DNA of 64,000 nt from CBDDKZ01 sp965230415 (GCA_965230415.1 CBDDKZ010000005.1:1984001-2048000); one strand, 5' to 3'. Positions 26,551-35,879 are shown, numbered from the stretch's first letter. Notes: generated from the letters alone by a model not told the origin. Made by a program: numbers and translations.

Positions 26551-28245
26551 TTAATATAAAACTATTGATTGCGTATAAATAGTATCTCCCTCTTCTATTT
26601 TCAGGACATAAACTCCCGGATCTTGATTTGAAAGATTAATTTTATTGCGTGCAGGTGACAGGTCTTTTTGCAAAATTTTAGCACCTAGTGTGTTGAGTAC
26701 CTTTAACTGGACGCTAGTGCTTGATAGATCTTCCAGGTTTATTTCAAATACACCATTACTTGGATTGGGGAAGACACTCAGCTTACCATAAAGAATATCA
26801 CTTTTAGCACCTACCAATTCGTTGATATAAGTAGTTTCATCAACGAGTAATTCATTGTCGTCTGCATCGCTGATGGTTATGCGGTATTGGTAAGTACCTT
26901 CGTTTATAACATAATTGGAGCGGTCGAGTACAATCTCATTCGCCCCGGAAGCATCGGCAAGTATTGTTTCATCATATAATATATAATTATCATCACCCAA
27001 CAATTCAAGTTTCACATGCAGGTTTTGATCGGGATAGGTGCTGAAAAATGAAGCGTAAAAAGCTTCGGAATCATTATAATTTCCATAATCAATAAATACC
27101 GCAGCATGTTCGTTCACTTCGCTTACAGCAGGCATATTTACGGTTGGCAAATAATACTCATCCCACGTTTTTGTTTGATTGGCATAAAGAAGAGCGTCAT
27201 ACCAAAACTCTTCTACCGTGCCTCCCCAAAGTTCTATAAAAGGGCGGTTAATGTCGTCGAAATCATTCATATCAGCGTTGATACTTTGCTCATAACCAAA
27301 TGTCCACATTTTTAGGCCTATCGTATGATTTTTATTGTCGGCCACTCTGAATATACCTGCTTCATTTTCATGATTGATTAGCCCGAAGTAGTTTTCTTCT
27401 ATCGAAGGATTGGCATATGCAATACCCCATCCATCCCAATTGTTATAATAACGCAGATTGTCCCATTCGAATATATGATTACGCGAGCTGATGACATCTT
27501 CTGCTGTGCCCATCCACGACCACCAGTCGTCTTTTAATCTAACTCGTTCTATAGGTGCAATAATCTCTGAATTTCCCGGTGTTTTTGGGTCACCCGGAAC
27601 AGAGCCAGGTGCAAATGAACCATTGGTCCAGTACTCATAGTAGGTGGCATCATTGTCATTAATGAGTTCTACGTTTACTTTAATCGAAGATCGCCCGCGA
27701 TAGACAGATACTGTGAAGTGACAGGTTATGCCAGTTTCACCATTGTTAAAACCTCTGGGGTGAGGTATATCAATATCATCAGTAAAACTCATTTGAATGG
27801 TCACTTCATCACTTGTATTTGTGAGAACGGTGGTCTCCCATGGCAGAAACCAGGTTTTACCATGTTCGGGCTCTGGGAAAGTCGGAAAAATGCCTCCATA
27901 GACCATCAGCCAGTCAAAATAGAAATTACCTTCGTCAATACCATAAGGAACACCAATTGGATTTTGATAGAGTTGTTCCTGCCCGGTAGGTTTATAAATA
28001 TAACTTAAAATTCTTCCTCCAAAATCGGGTAATAATACGATCTTTAGGTATTCGTTCTCAACAATAATTCCATCGAAATTGCTACTCACTATATTGCTGG
28101 TACTATAGTTCGAAATGCGACCATAAACATCGAGTTCATAGTCAAAATGCTGCCAGGACCAGGAGGTATCCCGAGTACTTACCTGGGAATAGCTAATAAA
28201 AGAAAAAATAAATAAAAAGGATGCAACTACGTAGTGTCTTAACAT
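26551..28245 (-). CDS. DUF5107 protein with T9SS type-A sorting domain
   Basis: 564 aa with a signal peptide (about 1-20, FIFSFISYSQ). The DUF5107 part begins near residue 45 with NEYLKIVLLPDFGGRILSYIYKPTGQEQLYQNPIG, the aldose-epimerase/galactose-mutarotase-like beta-sandwich opening, and runs through WTNGSFAPGS. A beta-rich linker domain follows, and the end is a type-A C-terminal sorting domain (SVFPNPSNGVFEINL ... GVYVLKIEEGD). It should be secreted by T9SS and act on or bind polysaccharide outside the cell; the sugar is unknown. SanA follows 8 bp downstream. Confidence 0.88.
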   Translation of the reverse strand: MLRHYVVASFLFIFSFISYSQVSTRDTSWSWQHFDYELDVYGRISNYSTSNIVSSNFDGIIVENEYLKIVLLPDFGGRILSYIYKPTGQEQLYQNPIGVPYGIDEGNFYFDWLMVYGGIFPTFPEPEHGKTWFLPWETTVLTNTSDEVTIQMSFTDDIDIPHPRGFNNGETGITCHFTVSVYRGRSSIKVNVELINDNDATYYEYWTNGSFAPGSVPGDPKTPGNSEIIAPIERVRLKDDWWSWMGTAEDVISSRNHIFEWDNLRYYNNWDGWGIAYANPSIEENYFGLINHENEAGIFRVADNKNHTIGLKMWTFGYEQSINADMNDFDDINRPFIELWGGTVEEFWYDALLYANQTKTWDEYYLPTVNMPAVSEVNEHAAVFIDYGNYNDSEAFYASFFSTYPDQNLHVKLELLGDDNYILYDETILADASGANEIVLDRSNYVINEGTYQYRITISDADDNELLVDETTYINELVGAKSDILYGKLSVFPNPSNGVFEINLEDLSSTSVQLKVLNTLGAKILQKDLSPARNKINLSNQDPGVYVLKIEEGDTIYTQSIVLY

Positions 28246-28360
28246 GCCAATAGGGGTTCAGTTTGAACAAGAAAGTATTTTTGTTGCGATTAATTGGGGT
28301 GATAATCCTTTTAAATTAAGCTTTTTTTCTGTGATATGAAAAAAATAACATCAATTTGTC

Positions 28361-29629
28361 CTATTGCTGACGAAATTTCCCGCGTGCATTCGAGATTACC
28401 CATCTAAAGTCTTCACGCGATATTAATAGTTGTTTCCAGGGGGTTTTGGTTTTGTAACAAAAGCGCAAAACAATGTAAGTGTAATGGACAATATAGGAGC
28501 AGGTAGCTGTTGTTGCGGCTCCATAAATGCCCCATTTAGGAACCAAAATGATGCAACCGCCTATTGACACCATGGCAGCTATAAAAGCGGCAAATAAATT
28601 TTCCTGGTATTTTCCAATTCCGCCGAAATAGGGGCTGATTGCCATAAGCGTTCCCATGCAAACCAATCCTATAAACATAATTTTGAGAACACTTGCAATC
28701 TTAAAATACGCAATATCATTATAGATCCATACGTATAGTTGACCTGGAATACAAATGAGTAGAATGGCTACTATCAGTGTAATCAAAAAGGTCGATTTAA
28801 ACGATCGAATGGTCTCCGTAATGTTCTTTTTATCGTCTGTGGTGTTACTCACGTTGGCATACTGTACGGTAGCAAAGCTGCGGCCAATAATCCATATCGC
28901 TTCTGCCAGTTGAATTGTGACACTAAATACACCCAGTTCTTCTTTCATAACGGGGATATTCATAAAGTAGTAACTCAGTCTGTAATTTATGAATTGCAAA
29001 ATATTACCTAACTGGGCCATAAATCCATAGCGTACCGTGGCTTTAACCGCATCCCACATGCCCTTGATCTCCCATCTTTCGCGAATTCGAAGTACTAAAA
29101 ACAAGGTGGCAATAAATGATGTTCCCAATGATACATACATTGCTTTGATGTATCCCATGACATTTTGTTCCTTTAATACATAAAATACAGTAATGAGAGC
29201 GAACAATAAAATAAATACCTGAATGACCTGCCATTTGTTATGTAGTTCTATTTTCTTTTTTCCGAGTAGTACCATTAAGTTGTCAGAAAATAAGGCATAC
29301 AGGCAGGTTATAACAATGAGGTGTGGAATATGAATAAGTGGAATTTGGCCACCCCAATAGATGAAAAGCACTACTATTGGGCTGGTTACCAGTGTCCAGA
29401 TATAGGACGGGATCAACATCTTGTACAGATTCATGCGGGGTGTAAGAAATACAATAGACCCGCCACCGATGAGGTTATTGATAAGCATTGCCAATTGCAT
29501 ATTGGTGATAAAAATACCCTGATCAGCCTTTATTTCCGGGCTGAGACGGGCTACCATAATTCCCATGAAGAAATTTAACGTGGCTATGCCCACCTTCGAA
29601 GTAAAGGTATTGAATAGTTGCTTGATCAA
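28361..29629 (-). CDS. Oligosaccharide flippase / polysaccharide biosynthesis membrane protein (Wzx-like)
   Basis: 422 aa from the TTG at 29629 (MIKQLFNTFTSK), chosen because homologous flippases start this way; another TTG at 29659 is possible, and no ATG lies before the first helix. About twelve hydrophobic segments with few charged loops fit the MOP superfamily. Wzx proteins flip undecaprenyl-linked repeat units to the periplasmic side. The family is clear from topology and from short blocks such as LNFFMGIMVARLSPE and AISPYFGGIGKYQEN. It forms a polysaccharide locus with the FkbM methyltransferase and two glycosyltransferases that follow. Confidence 0.85.
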   Translation of the reverse strand: MIKQLFNTFTSKVGIATLNFFMGIMVARLSPEIKADQGIFITNMQLAMLINNLIGGGSIVFLTPRMNLYKMLIPSYIWTLVTSPIVVLFIYWGGQIPLIHIPHLIVITCLYALFSDNLMVLLGKKKIELHNKWQVIQVFILLFALITVFYVLKEQNVMGYIKAMYVSLGTSFIATLFLVLRIRERWEIKGMWDAVKATVRYGFMAQLGNILQFINYRLSYYFMNIPVMKEELGVFSVTIQLAEAIWIIGRSFATVQYANVSNTTDDKKNITETIRSFKSTFLITLIVAILLICIPGQLYVWIYNDIAYFKIASVLKIMFIGLVCMGTLMAISPYFGGIGKYQENLFAAFIAAMVSIGGCIILVPKWGIYGAATTATCSYIVHYTYIVLRFCYKTKTPWKQLLISREDFRWVISNARGKFRQQ

Positions 29630-29763
29630 TAATCCTGAATTAAGTACCGCAAGATACAATCGTTTTACAATAAACGCCTGTTTTTATGAATATAGCATAT
29701 AAAAGACAGACTAATTGGAGATATCTCCTTCACAGAAATAATGCCGACATTGATTTTTTAGTT

Positions 29764-29771
29764 TATCTTTG
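29764..29771 (+). promoter_or_regulatory. TAnnTTTG -7 box upstream of the FkbM gene
   Basis: TATCTTTG matches the Bacteroidota -7 consensus exactly. A TTG start at 29769 would lie inside this box, so the ATG at 29829 is the better start. No good -33 element is seen. Confidence 0.45.
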
Positions 29772-29828
29772 ATTTCCAATTTCACTAGATATAAAGTTTC
29801 CCGAACCCTGAATCTGAAATTGTCTGAT

Positions 29829-30743
29829 ATGTTTAAAGTAAATTCCAGGGCTTATCAGCTGCTGCTAAAGCCCAGAACAAATTGGTTAATTACACGCATG
29901 CTAAGGCCTTTGGGCAGAATGATTCCCTTTTTAGTCAGAATCAACGTTTTTGGTCCGTATAGATTGAGCGTACCTGGGTTTGGGTCTATTCAATTTGATT
30001 GCAACTACACAAGCATGCACGGGCGTTTGCTATTTTGGAAAGGAATCAAAGGATTTGAGTATCACATGACACGTGTTTTTTTGACATTGGTGAAAGATGC
30101 CAATGGATTTTTGGATATTGGTTCCAATATTGGCTATTATTCGCTTTTAGCTGCTAAGTGTAATGATAATATGCCGGTAGTTGCTTTTGAACCAATGCCG
30201 GCAGCCTTGGAGTATCTAAGAAGAAATAAATCACTAAATAATTTTAATAACATTGATGTTGAGGAGGTAGCTCTCAGTAATCGCAACGAATCGGTTTCGT
30301 TTTATATTCGCATTGATAATGAATTTGATGATGACATTCCACAACTGACCGGGGATTCGAGTTTGTCTAATTACGACAATGTGCCGCGTCAGGAGATAAA
30401 GGTGCAGTCCAGAACACTGGACAGTTATTTGGGTCAATGGGCTGATAAGCGATTTGACGTACTAAAATTAGATACGGAGACCACCGAACACCTGGTATTG
30501 GAAGGGGCTTCTGAGTTTCTGGCCCGCAATGAGCCGGTAATTTTTTGTGAGGTGCTCAGTGGCTTTAACGAAGACAAATTGCAACAGGCTTTGGAGCAAT
30601 TTGAATATAGTTATTTTGTGTTACACAACGATAATGTGGTGCCCATTGAAGTACTAAGTGAAGTGAAGAAATACGGTGAAAAGAACGATTGCCTGTTTGT
30701 GCCGAAGTCAAAATTTGAGTTCATTGCAAAGTTTATTAAATGA
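29829..30743 (+). CDS. FkbM family SAM-dependent methyltransferase
   Basis: 304 aa from the ATG at 29829; the reading frame reaches back to a TTG at 29769, which falls inside a promoter-like box. The SAM-binding motif I is FLDIGSNIGYYSLLAA, with motif II around VVAFEPMP and a later motif DVLKLDTETTEHLVLEGA, all typical of FkbM O-methyltransferases. In polysaccharide loci these methylate hydroxyls of sugar residues. It stands on the opposite strand from the flippase and the GT4 gene, and its stop is 14 bp from the stop of the convergent GT4 gene. Confidence 0.88.
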   Translation: MFKVNSRAYQLLLKPRTNWLITRMLRPLGRMIPFLVRINVFGPYRLSVPGFGSIQFDCNYTSMHGRLLFWKGIKGFEYHMTRVFLTLVKDANGFLDIGSNIGYYSLLAAKCNDNMPVVAFEPMPAALEYLRRNKSLNNFNNIDVEEVALSNRNESVSFYIRIDNEFDDDIPQLTGDSSLSNYDNVPRQEIKVQSRTLDSYLGQWADKRFDVLKLDTETTEHLVLEGASEFLARNEPVIFCEVLSGFNEDKLQQALEQFEYSYFVLHNDNVVPIEVLSEVKKYGEKNDCLFVPKSKFEFIAKFIK

Positions 30744-30757
30744 TACCTTGCCGACTT

Positions 30758-31984
30758 TTACTCCTTCCGCTCTTTTAATATAGCGTTATATAAATTAATC
30801 ATTTGTGCTCTAAAAGAATCGGCGCTAAATGGTGCGAGTAATTTACTATCTGCAGCCTTATAATGATCTGCGTTGGTCATTATTTCTGCCATTGCACTTA
30901 TAAGCAGTTCTTCACGAGGCTGTTCCAGGAGAATTCCCGAATGTTCATTGATCAACATAGATGCTATTCCAACATTTGTTGATATGATTGGTAATCCACT
31001 GGCAGCGGCTTCCAAAAGTACAATTGCAAAGGTTTCGAAATGACTGAAAAGGATAAAGCAATCGGCATTTTGGTAATATCGGGGTAAGTCCGATAACTTT
31101 TGCCTGCCCGTTAAGTGAACAGTACCTTTCAAATCAAGATCGTGAACCAGTTGTATGATTTTGTCCTCGTCGGCGCCGTAACCAACAATGGTCATTTCAA
31201 ATTGGTACCCTTTCTTCAAGAGACAGTCAACGGTATGGATTATTCCGCTTACGTTTTTTACATCGTCGTTGAACTCTGAAATATGCAGAAAACTAAAAAT
31301 GTCTTTTGCTTCGTTTTTCGGTTTAGGTATAAAATTGCGGAGGTCTACAAAGTTGGGAACAACATCGATTTGGGCATGGGATACAGCAAGTGTATCTACC
31401 ATCCCCATTTTTAGTGTTTCTGAAACAGCAGTAACGGCAGAGGCGTTATTAATCACTTTCCGCATCCATTTCTTTTTGAATTTGCCCAATAGGTGACTTC
31501 GTGATTTTAAATAGACAGACCAGTGCTCCGTGATCATATATGGTATTTGAGACCGTTTGTTGAGCCACCACGCATATATTCCCATACGCAGCAAAATATG
31601 TACATGCAACAAATCAAATTCCCCATGTTTGACTACGATGCTTTTAACGGCCCGGTGCAATGTTCGGTAATAATTGATCAGTGAAATTAGCCTGTTAAAA
31701 AAGCCTCCCTCCTTTTTGCTATAAAAAGCCCTGTACTCATAGAATCCATTCACATCACTTTCTTCAAGCTTGTAAGCTTGCTTAAGCTTGGTTTCTCCAT
31801 GTACAAACAGGGCTACAGCTAAGGTTTCGCCTTTTAATTGTTTAATTTGCTCCTGAACGAATATTCCAAAATGAGGATCGGCCGCATAAGGGTACCATTT
31901 TGCCAGGTGCAAAATCTTAAACTTTCTATGCGCTGCTTTTTTACTGATAGGATTCGTAATTTTATTCAAAAATACTATTATCAT
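30758..31984 (-). CDS. Glycosyltransferase family 4 (GT-B fold)
   Basis: 408 aa from the ATG at 31984. The N-terminal half has ILHLAKWYPYAADPHFGIFVQEQI and HVHILLRMGIYAWWL; the C-terminal half has the donor-binding block: VVPNFVDLRNFIP, FSFLHISEF, and the EX7E motif in HFETFAIVLLEAAASGLPIIST. This is a retaining GT4 enzyme using a nucleotide sugar. It is placed in the polysaccharide locus, divergent from the GT2 gene by 28 bp, with short-range convergent pairing to the FkbM gene. Donor and acceptor sugars are not deducible. Confidence 0.9.
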   Translation of the reverse strand: MIIVFLNKITNPISKKAAHRKFKILHLAKWYPYAADPHFGIFVQEQIKQLKGETLAVALFVHGETKLKQAYKLEESDVNGFYEYRAFYSKKEGGFFNRLISLINYYRTLHRAVKSIVVKHGEFDLLHVHILLRMGIYAWWLNKRSQIPYMITEHWSVYLKSRSHLLGKFKKKWMRKVINNASAVTAVSETLKMGMVDTLAVSHAQIDVVPNFVDLRNFIPKPKNEAKDIFSFLHISEFNDDVKNVSGIIHTVDCLLKKGYQFEMTIVGYGADEDKIIQLVHDLDLKGTVHLTGRQKLSDLPRYYQNADCFILFSHFETFAIVLLEAAASGLPIISTNVGIASMLINEHSGILLEQPREELLISAMAEIMTNADHYKAADSKLLAPFSADSFRAQMINLYNAILKERKE

Positions 31985-32012
31985 TATAAGCTCCAAATAG
32001 CGCTATTGTAAT

Positions 32013-32909
32013 ATGCATCCCTTAGTAACTATCATTTGCTTGTGTTATAACCATGAAAAATATGTATTGGATGCCCTCGACTCTGTACGATTACAAACTT
32101 ATCCTAACATTCAGGTAATAGTCGTTGATGATGCCAGTAGCGATGAGTCTCCAAGTCTGATTCGCAATTTCTTGAAGGAAACTCCGTCATGGGAGTTTAT
32201 TGAATTAGCTCATAATCAAGGAAATTGTAAGGCCTTTAATACGGCATTGAAACGTGCACAGGGCAATTATATTGTTGATTTTGCTACCGACGATATTTTG
32301 CATCCACAAAGGATATTGATGATGGTCGAAGCGTTTGAGCGCCAACCAGAATACGTCGGGCTCTTGCATAGCAACGGTTTAATAATCGATAGTGAAGGGA
32401 ATTACCTAAGACATTATCACCCTATTGAAGCTACCGGGGACACTAAAAAAGCGATTCCGCAAGGTGATGTTTTTGCCGATGTTTTGCAAGGGCATTTTAT
32501 TTGTCCGCCCAGCATGCTTATGCGCAAAAAAATGCTGGATGAGTTGGGAGGTTATGACGAAGAGTTGTCATTCGAAGACTTTGATCTCTGGGTACGGGCT
32601 TCACGCAACTGGCATTTTTGCTACCTCAATCAAGCACTGACATCATGCAGGAAGTCCGCAAAAAGCCTTTCAGAAACCTTTAAATATGCCGAAGTTATGC
32701 ATGAAAGTATTGTTCAGGTGTGTGAAAAGGCGGCTAAATTGATTAAAAGCGAAAAAGAAAGACAAGCATTAAATGCGCGTATTAATTATCAGATAAGGGA
32801 GGCTCACAGAGCCAATGCCGACGATGCAGTGAAAAAACTCCAACTATTACTCCAAAAAAATGGACGCCTTCATTGGAAAACACGGCTTAGTTTGTGGTTT
32901 AATATTTGA
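32013..32909 (+). CDS. Glycosyltransferase family 2 (GT-A fold)
   Basis: 298 aa. N-terminal GT2 motifs: VTIICLCYNHEKYVLDALDSVRLQTYPNIQVIVVDDAS, with the first aspartates at residues 38-39 binding the nucleotide, and the DxD-like DFATDDIL near 90. Later the acceptor-side block LSFEDFDLWVRAS is present. The last 60 residues are helical. It is an inverting transferase of the same locus as the flippase. The stop codon is 7 bp from the stop of the convergent, broken DUF3052 gene. Confidence 0.9.
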   Translation: MHPLVTIICLCYNHEKYVLDALDSVRLQTYPNIQVIVVDDASSDESPSLIRNFLKETPSWEFIELAHNQGNCKAFNTALKRAQGNYIVDFATDDILHPQRILMMVEAFERQPEYVGLLHSNGLIIDSEGNYLRHYHPIEATGDTKKAIPQGDVFADVLQGHFICPPSMLMRKKMLDELGGYDEELSFEDFDLWVRASRNWHFCYLNQALTSCRKSAKSLSETFKYAEVMHESIVQVCEKAAKLIKSEKERQALNARINYQIREAHRANADDAVKKLQLLLQKNGRLHWKTRLSLWFNI

Positions 32910-32915
32910 TCGAAC

Positions 32916-33326
32916 TCACCGGTCTTTTGTGCGGTAGACAAATTTAAGTCCGCTCCGGTTATCATCTATGACAGCTATTTTTACATCAACGAGACTAATA
33001 GCTATCAGATGATTTCTTATGAGGTCTCTCTTTAAATCGGTTTTAATACCAGAAGTTCCTTTGGGCCAACTAATCTAAAGTAAACCACTTTTCTTAAGCG
33101 CTTTCTTGTACTTAGCAATAGCGCCCAGCAACTCTTTAAACGATAGGCAAAAAAGATGCATAAAGTCAATACTTTCGGACTGAATGGACTCTGTAAATTG
33201 AAGGTTTTCGGGAAAATCGCTGAAAAGGTCAAAATAGTGCTTGGGCTCATTGTATAATAACACTTCATAGTTTTCTTTGAGTCCCAGCTTTTTTGCCAGT
33301 GGTGTAGCGGAATATCCTGCAGGCAT
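32916..33326 (-). pseudogene. DUF3052 family protein gene interrupted by an in-frame amber codon
   Basis: From the ATG at 33326 the frame reads MPAGYSATPLAKKLGLKENY ... ALKKSGLL (83 aa), then TAG (33075-33077), then continues in the same frame ISWPKGTSGIKTDLKRDLI ... NRSGLKFVYRTKDR to a TGA at 32916-32918. Together this is 136 codons, the normal length of DUF3052 proteins, and both halves match the family. At the TAG position the family normally has a tryptophan (GLLWxxWPK), so a single TGG-to-TAG change explains the break. It lies 32 bp after ydeI on the same strand, a common neighbour. The gene is either recently inactivated or read through; the first is more likely. Confidence 0.85.
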
Positions 33327-33358
33327 GAGAAAATGGTTTAAATCGATGAATGGTAATT

Positions 33359-33922
33359 TTAATAATATTTATCGATCCCCCCAAAACCCTTAATGAGCTT
33401 ATTTTCTCTGGTTTTGTTCATGAAATTAGTTAGTCTTTTTTCGAACTCCTCGGGTCGTTTTCTGGCACTGTCAATAAATGCGATCCGAATGCGTTTGTAG
33501 GGATCGGAAAATTGCTGATAGTAAGTCCAAACTTTGCTATCTGCCTTTAGCTTATCAAGAATATCAGAGGGGAAAATGTACTTTTCTGCTACAATGGTTC
33601 TGATTTCGCTTTCCAGAGTGGTATGAATTAAGCCCTGCTCCATGAGCCATTTCAGTCGTTCTTTATTTGCTTGAGAATAAGTGGCGTTTTTTCTTCTACA
33701 AAATCGTTGTATCGTAGTTGTTTCATTTAATGACTTCACAGTGCTATCTATCCATCCGAAGCAAAGCGCTTCTTCGACGGCATCGTTATAGGCGATTCGT
33801 TGCTTCCCGGTTTTTTTTAGCGGGTATTCCAGCCAAAGTTCAGTTTTCGATTGAAAGTTTGCCGCTAACCAGGTCCTCCAGTCTTTTCGGTCTATAAAAT
33901 ACTTTGTATGGGGCGCATTCAT
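33359..33922 (-). CDS. YdeI/OmpD-associated family protein
   Basis: 187 aa. The opening WLAANFQSKTELWLEYPLKKTGKQRIAYNDAVEEALCFGWIDS and the block RFCRRKNATYSQANKERLKWL are characteristic of the YdeI/OmpD-associated family. The C-terminal helix with SARKRPEEFEKRL is also shared. The protein is soluble and cytoplasmic by sequence; the family has been linked to stress and peptide sensitivity but its molecular role is unknown. It is the first gene of a two-gene unit with the broken DUF3052 gene downstream. Confidence 0.85.
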   Translation of the reverse strand: MNAPHTKYFIDRKDWRTWLAANFQSKTELWLEYPLKKTGKQRIAYNDAVEEALCFGWIDSTVKSLNETTTIQRFCRRKNATYSQANKERLKWLMEQGLIHTTLESEIRTIVAEKYIFPSDILDKLKADSKVWTYYQQFSDPYKRIRIAFIDSARKRPEEFEKRLTNFMNKTRENKLIKGFGGIDKYY

Positions 33923-33942
33923 TTTCTTTACTCAATTACTCA

Positions 33943-34536
33943 TTATTTTTTTTTCAAATACACTTTATTTCCAAATAAATAGGTAATGCCAATTTCAGAC
34001 TGAAAATGTATTAATGAACTGATATTGTTTGGTATTTCACAGGCGATACCCGGCCGAAAGCTTAACAAGAGTGGTATTTGCTTCTTTTTGTAGAAACTAT
34101 AGCCAACACCAAAGCTGAATGATGGATATATACGATGATTTCCTGCGGCCTGAATTGTTTTTACACTACCATCAATATATTCATAAGTGGGAATATTGTT
34201 TTTTTTGAACATATACCCTAAACCTATTTCAGGTTGAATTAAGAAACCGGAGTTAAATACTTTTTGATAGCGTAAGAAAGGTGACCCGATTAATGCGGTA
34301 TGATTTTTTGCCCTGTTGTAGAAAGAGAGCCTTATGCCTGCAGCTATTTCTTTGTCAATCACTTTCTCCTTTTTTTGCTTAGTAAATGATTTGAATGCAT
34401 ATCCATAGATAATACTCATTCCGGAATTGGAATAGTTATCACTGTAAAAGTTTATTTCTGTGTAGTTTTGAGCTCTTAGCCCTTGCGCTGAGCCGCAGAG
34501 AACTAACATGATCGCTATAATTTGGAACTTATTCAT
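33943..34536 (-). CDS. Exported beta-barrel protein of unknown function
   Basis: 197 aa from the ATG at 34536, which opens a signal peptide (MNKFQIIAIMLVLCGSAQGLRAQ). An in-frame extension further upstream is rejected because it would bury the signal. The start overlaps the stop of the upstream hydrolase gene by 8 bases (TATGAATAA), so translation is coupled. The mature part shows alternating strands such as FLRYQKVFNSGFLIQPEIGLGYMF, SFSFGVGYSFY, PLLLSFRPGI and a final SEIGITYLFGNKVYLKKK, as expected for an 8-stranded outer-membrane barrel. I do not recognise a named family. Confidence 0.75.
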   Translation of the reverse strand: MNKFQIIAIMLVLCGSAQGLRAQNYTEINFYSDNYSNSGMSIIYGYAFKSFTKQKKEKVIDKEIAAGIRLSFYNRAKNHTALIGSPFLRYQKVFNSGFLIQPEIGLGYMFKKNNIPTYEYIDGSVKTIQAAGNHRIYPSFSFGVGYSFYKKKQIPLLLSFRPGIACEIPNNISSLIHFQSEIGITYLFGNKVYLKKK

Positions 34537-35602
34537 AACTTTCAATAAAAGTTTTTGCCTGTGACGTAAACTGTTCAAAATTTCCCATAGGAAAATGAGC
34601 TTGTGCAGGATAAATATGTAAATATTTGTCAGAAGCCGGGGTTGAAATAGTATTAAATCCATCTTCTGCCAAATCGGAAGGCACGAGTAAATCGTATTTA
34701 CCATAAATGAAAGACGTTGGTAGTTGTATTTTTTCGAGCGCTGGAGAGTAACTTGTCAAGGGTTCCAGTATTATATCTGCTATGTTTTGTCCATCGTTTT
34801 GTGTTACTTCGAAAGAGGAATAGGAAGGATGGGCATGTGCCTCTTCCATGCTTAACCCACTTATTGTTCTATTTTCCACGATTTCACCGTCGTTTTCAAG
34901 AATTTGCATGCCTTCAACACCTTTGGTCCATAGTCGACTAATATTGTCCCAGGAAAAATTGGTAGTGTCGAATGTGGAGGCATATTCCTTTAGTTCTAAC
35001 CATTTTTGTACCGAATGATTTCGATCTATTTGTTCGTTTGCAATGTCCATCAACTTACTTTTTCCATAGCTTATCATTTTTGGAAGGTCATAGGCACCGG
35101 CAACATTAATCCACCCCGCTATTTTTGATTGTAAGTCTAAATCTACCAGGTATTCTGCTGCGAGCAAGCCTCCCCAGCTTCTCGAAAGAAGAAATATACT
35201 TTTGTTACTACCGTATTTGAATTTGCAAATCTCTATGACACTATTCAGGTCATCTTTAAATTGAGAAAGGGTAATGGTATTTTCTGAAAAATTGCCTGTG
35301 GAAAGACCAATACCCCGTTGATCATAATAAATCACTATACCCAATTTTTCCAATTCTTCATAGACTACCGGGCGTGTAAGCGCAATAAGTTGAGCTCCCT
35401 GTGCGGGACCCCCATGAATATTAATAATAATCGAGTTCGTTAATTGGTTCCCCCGGGCGGTGGTATAGAGATCTGCTTTATTATTTCGTATGTAAAAAGA
35501 CTCATTTACATATTCTTCAGGAACATTGACCTCGTCTTTTTGACAAGCCACAGTTAGCATCGATAAGCTTATCAAAAAAAATGGCAAGCGTATATATTTC
35601 AT
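34529..35602 (-). CDS. Alpha/beta hydrolase lipoprotein (proline iminopeptidase-like)
   Basis: 357 aa from the ATG at 35602, which starts a lipoprotein signal peptide with lipobox LTVAC (cysteine near residue 20). The hydrolase fold shows HGGPAQ (oxyanion region), IYYDQRGIGLSTG, the nucleophile elbow SRSWGG (the usual leading glycine is serine), DLLVPS with the acid, and AQAHFPMG with the histidine. This layout is that of proline iminopeptidases and related peptidases (S33). As a lipoprotein it probably cleaves short peptides in the periplasm or on the outer membrane. The beta-barrel gene behind it overlaps by 8 bases. Confidence 0.85.
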   Translation of the reverse strand: MKYIRLPFFLISLSMLTVACQKDEVNVPEEYVNESFYIRNNKADLYTTARGNQLTNSIIINIHGGPAQGAQLIALTRPVVYEELEKLGIVIYYDQRGIGLSTGNFSENTITLSQFKDDLNSVIEICKFKYGSNKSIFLLSRSWGGLLAAEYLVDLDLQSKIAGWINVAGAYDLPKMISYGKSKLMDIANEQIDRNHSVQKWLELKEYASTFDTTNFSWDNISRLWTKGVEGMQILENDGEIVENRTISGLSMEEAHAHPSYSSFEVTQNDGQNIADIILEPLTSYSPALEKIQLPTSFIYGKYDLLVPSDLAEDGFNTISTPASDKYLHIYPAQAHFPMGNFEQFTSQAKTFIESYE

Positions 35603-35710
35603 AAAGTAGTGTAATGTAGATTCTGGAATAGGACGGCTTGAATATGACAAAAGTTACAACGCTTAACTCAATGGGAACAAAGTTTAACAATAAATATTAT
35701 TTGATGTTAT

Positions 35711-35879
35711 TTACGTATTATGTAGCAAAGCCAAATCTTCTCGCGTATATATTTTTTCGCCGCGCATGTTTCTTTTGATATTCCATAATTTGACTCCCTC
35801 TTCCCTGCTTAATTTTGGGTTGTCAGCCAAAAAATCCCGTAGATACCTGTTGTATTCAAACTGAGGAGCAATTTCTTTA
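35711..35879 (-). pseudogene. 5'-truncated DUF6434 domain remnant
   Basis: The frame before the TAA at 35711-35713 reads PKEIAPQFEYNRYLRDFLADN ... LSREEGVKLWNIKRN and ends EKIYTREDLALLHNT, 56 codons. This matches the C-terminal end of DUF6434 proteins (QF-x-x-Y-x-RDFLADNP, W-x-x-K, Y-x-REDL). Directly upstream in frame is a stop codon, and no ATG precedes it, so the N-terminal two thirds are gone. It is a gene fragment left next to the tailspike cassette. Between it and the tailspike gene, bases 35880-36028 hold short open stretches but no recognisable gene. Confidence 0.7.
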
